Below, piece after piece: positions 37,545-46,446 of a DNA stretch of 59,663 bases. The translations under genes and the position numbers were made by a program. The notes under the pieces are model-generated. The model searched no databases. It saw only the letters and a program-made list of their open reading frames with translations, and was not told where the DNA came from. This DNA is from JAYFQF01 sp034927285 (GTDB taxonomy: Bacteria; Bacillota; Peptococcia; DRI-13; UBA5745): contig JAYFQF010000027.1 of assembly GCA_034927285.1 (NCBI GenBank), positions 1-59,663 on the forward strand, written 5' to 3'. Each line of letters begins with the position of its first letter. The first letter of the stretch is position 1.

Positions 37545-40500
37545 CGGAATCCACCTCCTTTCGCATCAAGGGCCAGATTTCCGTATCCTTTTCCATCAGC
37601 AGATTCCGGTAACGGTGGCCGGATATCGACGGGTCAAAGCGGCAGACGGCCCGGTAGTCGCAATAAGTACAGGCGCTTTCCTTCCGTCCCGCCTTATAGG
37701 GGGAAAGCCGGATGTCGCCGGCCATCAGCCGTTTGCCGGCCTGGCGCAGCAGGCTCCGGCTGTAATCCCCCAAAAGCCGGAACTCCTCTGCCGAGCAGAG
37801 GTTTGAGCGGCTGCTGAATTCTCCGGACTGCAAAAGGGAAACCGGCAGAAACAAAGATTTGCCGAAATCCCGGTCCATGGCGGCGGCAATTTCTTTATCC
37901 CGCAGGAGATAACCCCGGAGCTTCTGTTCCTTCAGTCCCTGCCGGGCCAGTTCTTCCCGGCCGCCGGGGGCCAGAACCAGGCTGTTGGCGGCCTTTACCA
38001 CCGGATCCTTCATCTGGAAGTAAAACATGCCGGCCGGGCGGCTGTCCCGGCGGGAAGCCAGGGCGGCTTCCAGATAAAGCACCAGCTGCAGCTTCAGGCC
38101 GTAGTAAACCTGCCAAAGCTGCAGATCCTGGAATCCCGATTTATAATCCACAATCCGCAGATATTCTGCGCCGCCTTCCTGGGGGCAAAAGCGGTCGATC
38201 CGGTCGATCCGGCCCCGCAGCAGGATCTCCCGGCCGCCTCCCAGGTCAAGGCGCAAAGGCGCCAGAGAATCCGGGCGGTCCATGCCAAAAGCCGCCTCCA
38301 TGGCCAAAGGACGGAAGCGGCCCTGTCCTTCCTGAAAAGCCATGGCCCGGGCGGCGCTGTGCAGGATCCGGCTGAGCCGCAAGGACAGAGTGCGGTACCA
38401 GGCGGAGGTCAGGAAAATTTCGTGACTTTTTTCCGCCAGCTGTTTTTCCACTACCAGATCTACCCACAAATCCAATTGTTCTTCGGATAAAGAAGAAAGC
38501 TCCCTGTCCTTTTCCCGGCTTTCCTTCAGCAAAGCCTCCAGGCTGTCATGAAAAAAATTTCCGATTTCCGGCGGCCGGACCTCATATTCCTGCCGTGGGG
38601 AAAGCTTCAGCCCGTAAGCCAGAAAATGGGCGAAGGGGCAAGCCTGAAACTGCTCCAGCCGGGTGATGCTGGTTTTGATGATCCGGCCAAACAGCCGTTC
38701 CGCCAAATCTGCCGGCAACTGCCGGCCCAGGGGCTCCAAAGCCCAGCCTCTGGTCACGGCGGACAGCTCCGGAGCAAATTCCGGCCGGCGGCTGAACCAC
38801 TGGTAAAGCCAAGGCCAAAGCCGGGCCTCTTTTTCTTCTGCGTCGGCTTTCTGCATAGCCAAAGCCAGCTGTCTCAGGGCGGGCCGGGGGCGGCAAAGGG
38901 TCCTTTCCTCCGGCTCGGGGCCCTCCTGGATCTTTATTCCGGGAAAAAGCCGGGACAGGCTGTAGAAAAGCGGTGAAGGCGCCAGGCTCTTTCCTTCGTT
39001 ATCCGCCCGGGAGGCGCTGAGCCGGAGGCCGCGGCCGGCCCGGGTCAGCGCAATATAAATCAGATAGCTTTCGGAAAAAAGCTTTCTCTCGCTGTCCGGC
39101 GCCAAATTCAGGCCCTGACGGTTCAGCCATTTCCGTTCTTCCGTTAAAAACAGCCCTTCTTCTCCGCCCCGGGACGGCAGGATCCCCTCGTTTACGCCCA
39201 GAATCCATACTAAATCCATCTCCGGAGTCCGGCTGCGGTCCATGGAGCTGACGGTTACCTGATCCAGGGCCGGAGGAACGGCGGCGATTTCCAGGTTTTC
39301 CAGGCCGGCTGACAATACGCCGGCTAAAAAGCGGGGATCCGGCGGCTTAGTCCCTAAGAAGGCTGCCGTCTGGTCCAGAAGCTTCATGACTTCCTGCCAG
39401 GCCCGGCGGTGCAGAGCGGCCAGGCCCGGATCGCCGGCTTCCAGAGCCTGCCGGGCCAGCCGGGTAAGCTGCTCCGGCACCCGCAACTTTTCCAGCAGGC
39501 GGTAAACTGCCGTAAGCATCTCCAAAAGGCTTGCCGACGAAGCCAGTTCTTTTTGCATTTCCGCCAAAGGCGCAAACAGACGGCGCCGCAAAAGATCCGC
39601 CTGCCGGTCCTTCTTTTCCTTATCCGGATCATCGGCAGGCGTAAAGCGCCAGGGGCGGCGGCTTTCCCAGTGCTGGCGCTGCACGCCGTAAGCCAGGCAA
39701 TAATTTTCCAGTAAATCCGCCTGGTTATCGGAGAAACCCGTCAGTCCGGTTTTCAGGTAGGCCAAAAGATTGGCCGTCTGATAACGCCCTTCCAAAAATG
39801 GCGTCAGATTCAGCAGCAGAGCGGCCAGGGGATGATAGCTCAAGGTTTTGGGGCCGTCAAAAAAATAGGGAATATCATAAATTGGAAAAATACTCTGAAA
39901 CAAACTTTCATAGGCCTTGGGATCCCGCAGCAGCACCGCCATGTTCCGAAAGCGCAGGCCGCTCCTGGCGGCGGCCAGGATTTCCCGGGCCAGCCGTTCC
40001 ACCTCTTCCGTCATATTGGCGCAATAAGACAAAGTCAGCGGCGCCAGGGCTTCACCGGCGGCTGCCGCGGCTTCTTCCTGAAGCATCGGCGAAAGAGCTC
40101 TCCTTTGGCCGGAAAGAAATTCTTCCAGGCCCGCCAGCACCGGGCTCCCGATAAAACGGCTCTTGACCGGCTCCCCAAGATACAGAGGCGGTTCCAGCTC
40201 CAATCCTTTTTCCCGGCAGAGACTCTGGAGATCCCTGGCGGTTTCCCAGGGAGGATAAAAGACATTTTCCTCCGCCATAGCCCCCTTTTCCGCCCCAGCC
40301 GGCAGGTTCAAGGTCAGAGCCACCGGCCGGCCCTCGGTCAGCAGGGTTTCGATTACCTGGTACTCCGCAGGAGTAAAGCCGTGGAAGCCGTCCAGCCAAA
40401 ACTCCGTCTCCCTTAACAGCGGCCAATCCCGGAGCTTCTCGCACAAGAGGGACAGCTGTCCGGGAAAATCCAGCCAGCCGGCTTCCAGAGTCTCCAGATA

Positions 40501-40998
40501 AGCGGTATAGATCAGACGGATATCCTCCAGTTTGGGTCCGAAGCCTTTCCAGGGCTGATCTCCGGCGGCCAGACAGCGCTCCAGCTCATCCGGGCCGATC
40601 CGGTAGCTGCGCAGTTCGTCCATCAAGGAGATCAGCTGCTCCAAAAAGCCCTGCTTCTGCCAGACCCGGCGATAGCTTTTCAGCTCATCCCGCCGTTCTT
40701 CCAAAATACTGCGAAGGATCAGGCTCTTCCCTGTAGCGTCCAATACCGGCGCAAGCCCTTCGCCCTTTTCCTGCAAAACAAAATGGACAAAGCGCCGGAA
40801 GCTTAAGACCCTGACCGAAAAGCCGCCGGCGCCGCCGAAAGCGGACAGCAGCCGTTTTTCGCTGATGAAAGTGGCCTGCTCCGGAGTAATCAGCAGATAT
40901 TGTTTGTCCGGGTTTTCCTTCAGACGGGCAGAAATCTCCCGGATGCAGGCAGCGGTTTTTCCCGCCCCCGCCCTGCCCAGAATCAGCCGAAGCGGCAT
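37528..40998 (-). CDS. addB: ATP-dependent helicase/nuclease subunit B
   Basis: A 1156-residue AddB. Walker A GRAGAGKT is at residues 7-14 from ATG 40998 (GAGGAG 7 nt upstream). The C-terminal nuclease has IVDYKSG, and the iron-sulfur cysteines are visible: one in FQACPF and three in CTYCDYRAVC. Partner of AddA in recombinational repair. It starts 10 nt after the ilvN stop. Confidence 0.95.
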   Translation of the reverse strand: MPLRLILGRAGAGKTAACIREISARLKENPDKQYLLITPEQATFISEKRLLSAFGGAGGFSVRVLSFRRFVHFVLQEKGEGLAPVLDATGKSLILRSILEERRDELKSYRRVWQKQGFLEQLISLMDELRSYRIGPDELERCLAAGDQPWKGFGPKLEDIRLIYTAYLETLEAGWLDFPGQLSLLCEKLRDWPLLRETEFWLDGFHGFTPAEYQVIETLLTEGRPVALTLNLPAGAEKGAMAEENVFYPPWETARDLQSLCREKGLELEPPLYLGEPVKSRFIGSPVLAGLEEFLSGQRRALSPMLQEEAAAAAGEALAPLTLSYCANMTEEVERLAREILAAARSGLRFRNMAVLLRDPKAYESLFQSIFPIYDIPYFFDGPKTLSYHPLAALLLNLTPFLEGRYQTANLLAYLKTGLTGFSDNQADLLENYCLAYGVQRQHWESRRPWRFTPADDPDKEKKDRQADLLRRRLFAPLAEMQKELASSASLLEMLTAVYRLLEKLRVPEQLTRLARQALEAGDPGLAALHRRAWQEVMKLLDQTAAFLGTKPPDPRFLAGVLSAGLENLEIAAVPPALDQVTVSSMDRSRTPEMDLVWILGVNEGILPSRGGEEGLFLTEERKWLNRQGLNLAPDSERKLFSESYLIYIALTRAGRGLRLSASRADNEGKSLAPSPLFYSLSRLFPGIKIQEGPEPEERTLCRPRPALRQLALAMQKADAEEKEARLWPWLYQWFSRRPEFAPELSAVTRGWALEPLGRQLPADLAERLFGRIIKTSITRLEQFQACPFAHFLAYGLKLSPRQEYEVRPPEIGNFFHDSLEALLKESREKDRELSSLSEEQLDLWVDLVVEKQLAEKSHEIFLTSAWYRTLSLRLSRILHSAARAMAFQEGQGRFRPLAMEAAFGMDRPDSLAPLRLDLGGGREILLRGRIDRIDRFCPQEGGAEYLRIVDYKSGFQDLQLWQVYYGLKLQLVLYLEAALASRRDSRPAGMFYFQMKDPVVKAANSLVLAPGGREELARQGLKEQKLRGYLLRDKEIAAAMDRDFGKSLFLPVSLLQSGEFSSRSNLCSAEEFRLLGDYSRSLLRQAGKRLMAGDIRLSPYKAGRKESACTYCDYRAVCRFDPSISGHRYRNLLMEKDTEIWPLMRKEVDSGEKLE

Positions 40999-41008
40999 AG
41001 GTCGCTCC

Positions 41009-41503
41009 TCAGGCTTTGGCCGGCTTGGGGCCGCGGCTGATGACCACTTTTCCTGTCCGAACGATCTCGATGATCCCGTAATCGGCCAGGACCTGGCAGA
41101 GGGCGTCAATTTTACTCTGGCTGCCGGAAAGCTCGATGACCATGGTCTCCCGGTTGATGTCCACGATGTTTGCCCGGAAGATATTAACGATATCCACGAT
41201 GCCGGAACGATTATCCGGAATGGCGGTTACCTTGATCATCACCAGCTCGCGCTCCAGATAATCCATCTCCGTCAAGTCCACGATCCGGATGACGTCCACC
41301 AGCTTGGCCAGCTGTTCCACCAGCTGCTCCACCTGCATCGAATCGTTTTCCTTCACCACGATGGTAATTCGCGTCATATCCTTATCTTCCGTATACCCGG
41401 CGGCAATGCTTTCGATATTAAAGGCCCGGCGGCTGATCAGGCCGGAGATCCGGGTTAATACACCGGGGCGGTTTTCTACCAATACTGCTAGCGTACGAGA
41501 CAT
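41009..41503 (-). CDS. ilvN: Acetolactate synthase small (regulatory) subunit
   Basis: A 164-residue ACT-domain protein: N-terminal ACT (SRTLAVLVENRPGVLTRISGLISRRAFNIESIAAG) and a C-terminal ALS_ss_C region. It binds valine and controls acetolactate synthase in branched-chain amino acid synthesis. ATG 41503 gives the canonical start. No large subunit is next to it; downstream is addB. An orphan ilvN copy, perhaps a second or relocated subunit. Confidence 0.92.
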   Translation of the reverse strand: MSRTLAVLVENRPGVLTRISGLISRRAFNIESIAAGYTEDKDMTRITIVVKENDSMQVEQLVEQLAKLVDVIRIVDLTEMDYLERELVMIKVTAIPDNRSGIVDIVNIFRANIVDINRETMVIELSGSQSKIDALCQVLADYGIIEIVRTGKVVISRGPKPAKA

Positions 41504-41570
41504 CTCATTTCCCCCTTCTTTTGACAGGACCTTGAAAGCTGTCTTTAGGCATGATAAAATAATAGAATGA

Positions 41571-41576
41571 TATAAT
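41571..41576 (+). promoter_or_regulatory. -10 box of the RNase P RNA promoter
   Basis: TGATATAAT is an extended -10 with consensus TATAAT, ending about 5 bp before the RNA's first paired base. No consensus -35 box is seen at the expected distance. Confidence 0.55.
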
Positions 41577-41578
41577 TT

Positions 41579-41943
41579 CTGAGCCGGCCGGGTGATCGCG
41601 GCTTCGTGAGCCGAAAGGCTGAAGCTGAGGAAAGTCCGGGCTCCGCAGGGCAGGATGCTGGATAACGTCCAGTGGAGGCGACTCCAAGGAAAGTGCCGCA
41701 GAAACATACCGCCGATGGGAGGTTTCCTCCACAGGTAAGGGTGAAATGGTGAGGTAAGAGCTCACCGGCGGCCGGGTGACCGGCCGGCCGGGTAAACCCC
41801 ATCCGGAGCAAGACCGAATAGAGGAGCAATGAGGCGGCCCGTCTCGCTCCCGGGTAAGGTCGCTTGAGGCCGCAGGCAACTGCGGCTCCAGATAGATGAT
41901 CGCCGCCCTTCAAGGCACAGAACCCGGCTTACAGGCCGGCTCA
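41579..41943 (+). ncRNA. rnpB: RNase P RNA (rnpB)
   Basis: Catalytic RNA that removes 5' leaders from pre-tRNA. Conserved GAGGAAAGTCCGGGCTC in the 5' part, GGTAAGGGTGAAA, and AGAACCCGGCTTACAGGCCGGCTC at the 3' end. The ends pair (GAGCCGGCC at 41581 with GGCCGGCTC at 41934), which sets the limits to within a few bases. It looks like the type A (ancestral) form. Open frames over it are spurious. Confidence 0.95.
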
Positions 41944-41968
41944 GATTTGTATCTCTTTTAACGACATC

Positions 41969-42091
41969 ATTCGCTTTGCTCATTATATCATAAATTCTGA
42001 TCTTAACGCAGCCGGCTCTTGATTTCCCGCCAGCCGCGCGGCTCGCCACAGGCGGAGAATTATGATGAAATTCGCTTTGCTCATTATATCA
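41969..42091. repeat. Direct repeat pair, 22 bp, 101 bp apart
   Basis: Two exact copies starting ATTCGCTTTGCTCA and ending TTATATCA at 41969-41990 and 42070-42091, just downstream of rnpB. The DNA between them holds a GC-rich CCGCGCGG centre. Role unknown. Confidence 0.8.
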
Positions 42092-42149
42092 CAGGCTTCA
42101 TCTGAGCGCCACTGCGGCGGGCTCCAGATGCATTGAAAGAGGTGATTCT

Positions 42150-42938
42150 GTGTCAGATAACCGGACTGCTGAAGAAACGCAGTTGATTTTTCAGACGTCC
42201 ATCGGCAGCCAGAAGCCCCACACCCTGCGTTCCTCGGATACGCCCTGCCCCTTCTGCGACAGAAGCCAACTGCCGGCCATATATAAAGAGGACGGCGATA
42301 TATTACTGGTCCCCAATAAATATCCGATCCTGAAGGGCAGCACCCCCTTGGTGCTGATTGAAACCAGCCAGTGCGATTCCGAGCTTTCCCTTTATGACGA
42401 CCAGCGGCTTTTGCGGGTATTCCGTATGGCCTTTGATACCTGGGATGAAATGAGCGCCGACCCCGCCTATCGTTCCGTCCTTTTTTTAAAAAATCACGGC
42501 CCTCTTTCCGGCGGCAGCCTTCGTCACCCCCATATGCAGCTGATTGGATTGCCTGCGGTGGATTATCACCGGAATATTCGCCATCAGGACTTTTATGGGC
42601 CGGTGATTTATGCTCGGCCGGGAGTGGAACTGAATATCAGCGACCATCCCCGCATCGGTTTTGCCGAGTTCAACGTGGTCCTGAAAAGCCCCCAGGGCTG
42701 GGAAACCATGTGCCGGCTGATTCAAAAGGCCGTACAGTATGTGCTGACTTACCATCACGGCGGCAAAGTGACCAGTTATAACCTCTTTTTTTATCACCTG
42801 GATGGGATCAGTTATTGCAAAATTATTCCCCGATTTATTACTACTCCTTTATTTATCGGTTATTCCATCCCTCAGGTCTCAGATAATCTCCAGGCCATGG
42901 TTGAAGATTTTCAAAAGCATTATTTCCCCGGCGGCTGA
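42150..42938 (+). CDS. GalT-like HIT-superfamily protein (DUF4931-like)
   Basis: A 262-residue protein from GTG with AGAGGTG upstream. CPFC at about residue 29 suggests a zinc site, and SLRHPHMQLIGLP (about 125-137) carries the HxHxQ nucleotidyl-transfer motif of the galactose-1-phosphate uridylyltransferase branch. It is shorter than true GalT. The likely reaction is nucleotidyl or phosphoryl transfer on an unknown sugar or nucleotide. It is followed by a small unknown gene. Confidence 0.75.
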   Translation: MSDNRTAEETQLIFQTSIGSQKPHTLRSSDTPCPFCDRSQLPAIYKEDGDILLVPNKYPILKGSTPLVLIETSQCDSELSLYDDQRLLRVFRMAFDTWDEMSADPAYRSVLFLKNHGPLSGGSLRHPHMQLIGLPAVDYHRNIRHQDFYGPVIYARPGVELNISDHPRIGFAEFNVVLKSPQGWETMCRLIQKAVQYVLTYHHGGKVTSYNLFFYHLDGISYCKIIPRFITTPLFIGYSIPQVSDNLQAMVEDFQKHYFPGG

Positions 42939-42991
42939 GGACCTGAGGCCGCGGGAGAGATCAACAGTATTTAATGCAAGGAGGCTATGCT

Positions 42992-43246
42992 ATGATGATC
43001 GATAATATCTCCATTCAGCTGGGCGACAGCTGCAAGATTAACCAGGTAAAAAAACACCTCAGCATTAAACCGGAGACAAAGACCGAGAGCTGCGCGGAAA
43101 AGGTACGGGTGGAGTTTGAGGATAATTACAGCATCGAGCTCAGGGAAGGAAAAAACGGCAAGACCGTTGTGGTCCTTACCGCCGGCGGCATCCATCGGAT
43201 CATGGACCTGTCCACGCTGCAGCATCTGGTGGCAATGACATATTAA
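42992..43246 (+). CDS. Small protein of unknown function, 84 aa
   Basis: ATG 42992 with AAGGAGG upstream. A charged, beta-rich protein without TM helix (DNISIQLGDSCKINQVKKHL... VRVEFEDNYSIELREGKNGKTVVVLTAGGIHRIMDLSTLQHLVAM). No family recognised. It follows the GalT-like gene by 53 nt and may be in the same transcript. Confidence 0.65.
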   Translation: MMIDNISIQLGDSCKINQVKKHLSIKPETKTESCAEKVRVEFEDNYSIELREGKNGKTVVVLTAGGIHRIMDLSTLQHLVAMTY

Positions 43247-43310
43247 AGAACGACGGTATCGGTTTGGTTGAGTCATATCGCTTTGATTAATAGATCAAAG
43301 CGTAATAGAT

Positions 43311-43351
43311 CAAAGCGCGGCCCCCGGCAGGCAGTCGGGGGCCGCGCTTTG
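43311..43351. terminator. Long perfect hairpin, terminator-like
   Basis: CAAAGCGCGGCCCCCG / CGGGGGCCGCGCTTTG, 16 bp, without a clear T run. Two further ATCAAAGCG copies directly upstream can pair alternatively. Between convergent genes. Confidence 0.65.
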
Positions 43352-43502
43352 TGCCATCATCCATGTTTGCCGATTGCTGTGTAAGCGGTGACTTTGATCG
43401 ACTTCAAAACCGCCGCCTCCCGTGAATTATCTTTCGCATTATGCTAAACCAGATTGACCAAGCTGTTTTTCCGTATCACAGGACAGTTAAATGGGGCGGC
43501 CT

Positions 43503-44210
43503 TCAGGAAAACAAAGCCATATAATAGCCGAAGAAGTCCGCGGCCATTAAAATGCCCACGACGATTAAAAATCCGCCGGATATCATCTTGAGCAGGCCGG
43601 AGTGTTTCCTGACAACCGAAAGGGCGCCCTGCAATCTGTCCCATAACAGGGCGGTCAGAAAAAAAGGAATGCCCAGGCCCAGAGAAAAGCCAAACAGAAG
43701 AAAAACTCCCGCTCCCAAGGTGGAGGCCTGGGAAGCCATTAATAAGGCCGAGCCCAGAAAAGGTCCCAGGCAAGGCGTCCAGCCAAAGGAGAAGGCCCCG
43801 CCGAAAAGCAGGCTGGAGATAAAGCCCAGGTTTTCGGTCCGGGCCCGGAAGGCCCTGCTCTTGTTTAACAAGGGAATATTGAGGATTCCGCAGAAGTGAA
43901 GGCCAAAAACGATCATTATACCGCCGCTTATCCTTTGCAGCATCAGTTTATGGGCCGTAAGCAGGCTGCCCAAACCGGAAGCTGTGGCCCCAAGTAAAAT
44001 GAATACTACGGTAAAGCCGGCGATAAAGCCCAGGGTATTGGCAATGAGGCGTTTTCTGCTGCCGGCCCCGTCTTTGCTGCCGCTTAGGTACATCAGATAA
44101 ATCGGCAGCATAGGCAGTATGCAAGGGGATATAAAAGCCAGGAATCCTTCGGTAAAAACCAGCCCCCAAAGGCCGGGAGTAAATACGGGATCCAGTTGAT
44201 TCAGCATCAC
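43503..44210 (-). CDS. ccdA: CcdA-type thiol-disulfide membrane transporter
   Basis: A 235-residue protein with six TM helices and the two redox cysteines in SPCILPMLP (about 29-37) and GWTPCLGP (about 143-150). It carries reducing equivalents across the membrane to extracytoplasmic thioredoxin-like proteins. Overlaps the TlpA-like gene by 4 nt (ATGA), its probable partner. Confidence 0.92.
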   Translation of the reverse strand: MMLNQLDPVFTPGLWGLVFTEGFLAFISPCILPMLPIYLMYLSGSKDGAGSRKRLIANTLGFIAGFTVVFILLGATASGLGSLLTAHKLMLQRISGGIMIVFGLHFCGILNIPLLNKSRAFRARTENLGFISSLLFGGAFSFGWTPCLGPFLGSALLMASQASTLGAGVFLLFGFSLGLGIPFFLTALLWDRLQGALSVVRKHSGLLKMISGGFLIVVGILMAADFFGYYMALFS

Positions 44211-44854
44211 TTTGCCTCCTCGATCATCTCCATGACCGTATCGTAATCCGTCATCCCCAGAACATAATCCGACAGGCGTCCTTCTTTATCGATCACCACG
44301 GTTGTGGGGATGCGGCTGACGCCAAAAATCTCATACCCCACTTCCCCCTGGTCATAAAGGTTCAAAAAGTCAAACTCATTATCCGTCAGGTATTTTTCTG
44401 CCTTTTCTTTCGTTTCCCGCTGCCCGTCCGTTTGGTTCAGCATTAATAAGACCGCTTCTTCGGAATCCTCCAACTGGCGGTTCAACTCCTGGAACTCGGG
44501 CATCTCTTCCTTGCAGGGAGGGCACCAGCTGGCCCAGAAGTTCAGTATCACCACTTTGCCGGCGTAATCGGACAAGGACACTTCCTCGCCGTTATTTGCT
44601 TCAAGGGTAAAATCCGGGACCAGCGGATTTTCCTCTGCCGGCGGAATCTCCTCTTCTCCGGCCGGACCATCTCCGGCGCCGCCGCTTCCCGGGCCGTCTC
44701 CTGGGGCCCCTTCCTGGTTTTCCGCCGGCCGGCCGAAGGAATTTTGGGCGGCCGGGGAATCCGCCGCTTTCTTTTTTCCCTCCGGCAGGCCCGTGATCAG
44801 AATCGTCAGCAAAAAGGCTGCGCACAGCCCCAAAAAGATAATCCTTTTCAACAC
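44207..44854 (-). CDS. TlpA/ResA-type membrane-anchored thioredoxin
   Basis: A 215-residue protein: N-terminal signal anchor (about 4-22), a low-complexity Gly/Pro/Glu linker (about 30-75), then a thioredoxin fold with NFWASWCPPCKEEMPEF (active site WCPPC) and the cis-Pro region SRIPTTVVID. It acts outside the cell membrane as a reductant, receiving electrons from the CcdA next door. Confidence 0.92.
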   Translation of the reverse strand: MLKRIIFLGLCAAFLLTILITGLPEGKKKAADSPAAQNSFGRPAENQEGAPGDGPGSGGAGDGPAGEEEIPPAEENPLVPDFTLEANNGEEVSLSDYAGKVVILNFWASWCPPCKEEMPEFQELNRQLEDSEEAVLLMLNQTDGQRETKEKAEKYLTDNEFDFLNLYDQGEVGYEIFGVSRIPTTVVIDKEGRLSDYVLGMTDYDTVMEMIEEAK

Positions 44855-44911
44855 ACTCTCTCCTTCCGGTCCATATTTCAGAACCTTTGAGCCGGTTCGG
44901 CAGCCTTGAAC

Positions 44912-45190
44912 TCAGTCCTGAATAATCATTTTAATAAAGTGCTCCAGCTTTTGGCAGTCCAGGCTGTAGTCTATCTCCACCCCGTGTCTTTTGCCGCTTA
45001 CGATGCCGGCGTTTTTTAAAATCAGCAGATGGCGTGAAATGGTGGACTGGGGGACATCCAGCTTGGTGTAAAGCGAAGTGACATTAGTTTTATTTACGCA
45101 AAGCTCCTTCAAAATCCGGAGCCGCACCGGATGAGCCAGGGCTTTCAAAACCGCCGCCCGCTTTTCAAATTCCTTTTCCTCCTGATTCAT
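44912..45190 (-). CDS. ArsR-family regulator
   Basis: A 92-residue winged-helix protein: LKALAHPVRLRILKELC (about 15-31) and the recognition helix LDVPQSTISRHLLILKNAGIV. The usual metal-binding ELCVCDL is here ELCVNKTNV, so only one cysteine remains of that motif, and a late cysteine (LDCQKLEH) is present; redox or another ligand is possible. An ATATTCAGATAT near-palindrome upstream (about 45217-45228) could be its operator. It probably controls the thioredoxin-ccdA pair downstream. Confidence 0.85.
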   Translation of the reverse strand: MNQEEKEFEKRAAVLKALAHPVRLRILKELCVNKTNVTSLYTKLDVPQSTISRHLLILKNAGIVSGKRHGVEIDYSLDCQKLEHFIKMIIQD

Positions 45191-45256
45191 GGCATAGCCT
45201 CCATTACTTTATTCACATATTCAGATATTATAATTGATGAAAGTGATATCGTCAAT

Positions 45257-45298
45257 GAAAAAAGTACGGAAGTAAAAGGTTCACTGTCCGTACTTTTT
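45257..45298. terminator. Bidirectional terminator
   Basis: AAAAAGTACGGA / TCCGTACTTTTT, 12 bp. It ends the leftward trmK operon before the ArsR gene. Confidence 0.8.
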
Positions 45299-45307
45299 CG
45301 CAGAAAA

Positions 45308-45694
45308 TTATTTTTTTTCTTCCTTGGGCTCCGCTTCCTGAGCCTCTATAGGTTTTATGCTTTTTTCAGGGCCGGCTTCCTGGAGGATGGTTACGTCGGC
45401 TTCGCCGGCGCCGCTTTTACGCTTTTTGCCGTAGGCGGCTTTCTGGTCAGAAAGAGCCAGTGCGGCCTGCTTGCTTTCCTTATAACGGCGTCTTTCCTGC
45501 CGCTTCCGCTGCCGCTCTTCTTCCCGGGCTTTGGCCGCGGCTTCTTCTTTGGCCAGGGTCCGGCGGTAGCGGGAACGGCCCTGAATCAATATGCCAAAAA
45601 CCACCCCGGCCGCCATGCCCACATAAAAATTATTGAAGAATAAGCCAAGCCCAATGGCCACAACGCAGCCGGCTATCGTTAATAAAATGCTCAC
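45308..45694 (-). CDS. Small membrane protein with charged coiled C-terminus, unknown
   Basis: A 128-residue protein: two TM helices in the first 38 residues, then a long Arg/Lys/Glu/Ala-rich helix (AKEEAAAKAREEERQRKRQERRRYKES) and an acidic tail. No family recognised. Its ATG overlaps the stop of the zinc-ribbon gene (ATGA). Confidence 0.7.
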   Translation of the reverse strand: MSILLTIAGCVVAIGLGLFFNNFYVGMAAGVVFGILIQGRSRYRRTLAKEEAAAKAREEERQRKRQERRRYKESKQAALALSDQKAAYGKKRKSGAGEADVTILQEAGPEKSIKPIEAQEAEPKEEKK

Positions 45695-46419
45695 AGCTCC
45701 GGCTCCTCCTGTTTAAGCAGCAGGATTCTCATGCAGTTTTCACAGAGCACCAGACCTTTACCCGACTCCACTTGTTTAACTCTTTCCTTGGAAAGACCGA
45801 TGCGGCAGCCCCGGCAGACCCCCTTTTCCATGACCGCCACGGGGCTGGCGGGAAAACGGGCTACGGCCTTTTGGTAGATCCTCAGAGAATCCGGGTCCAG
45901 TTCCTCCAGGAGCCCCTCTTCCTGAGAACTGAGAGCGGCCATCTGCAGCTCCAGCCGTTCTTTTTTTTGATTATATTCCGCCGCCTTTTCGTTATAATAG
46001 CTTTTCAGGCCCCGGATCTTTTTCCCCATCTCCAGCTTTTCCGCCGCCAGCTTCTCCTCCAGACGGCGGATTTCTTCTTTTTGATTTTCCGCCCGCAAAA
46101 GCTCCTCTTCGGAATGGGCCACCGACTGACGAATAGCCAGCATATCCTTCAGCGACATGCCCCGGGCGTTTTTCATTTTATCCCGGGCCGCGGCCACCTC
46201 TTTTTCCAGCTGGGGGACCACCGCCAGCAAAGCTGCCAGATCTGCTCTTTTCGACTCGATCAGCCTTGCCCCTGCTTCCATCTGCCGCTTGCCTTCCACA
46301 ATCGCGGCCTGGATGTCTTTAATCTCCCGATAGAGGGGCATCAACTGTTCTTTCGGATCAATTTTGGACTTTTCTTCACTCAGCCTGCTCAGCTTAAACA
46401 GAGTGGACACAATACTCAT
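45691..46419 (-). CDS. Coiled-coil protein with C4 zinc ribbon
   Basis: A 242-residue protein: a long coiled-coil hairpin (about 20-175) and a C-terminal zinc ribbon CRGC...CENC (about 198-231). This architecture is that of the CT398/C4-type zinc-ribbon family, usually encoded beside Nif3-family genes, as here. Suggested nucleic-acid or protein-interaction adaptor; the exact role is unknown. Confidence 0.85.
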   Translation of the reverse strand: MSIVSTLFKLSRLSEEKSKIDPKEQLMPLYREIKDIQAAIVEGKRQMEAGARLIESKRADLAALLAVVPQLEKEVAAARDKMKNARGMSLKDMLAIRQSVAHSEEELLRAENQKEEIRRLEEKLAAEKLEMGKKIRGLKSYYNEKAAEYNQKKERLELQMAALSSQEEGLLEELDPDSLRIYQKAVARFPASPVAVMEKGVCRGCRIGLSKERVKQVESGKGLVLCENCMRILLLKQEEPEL

Positions 46420-46446
46420 TTGACACTCCTCCTCCTTTGATCTCGC

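Noticed and set aside
41505..42049. Several open frames on the minus strand
   Set aside because: They run through the RNase P RNA, whose conserved sequence blocks are unmistakable.
41969..42091. CRISPR array
   Set aside because: Only two repeat units with a 79-bp gap, no further units and no cas genes; no CRISPR array was found in the window.
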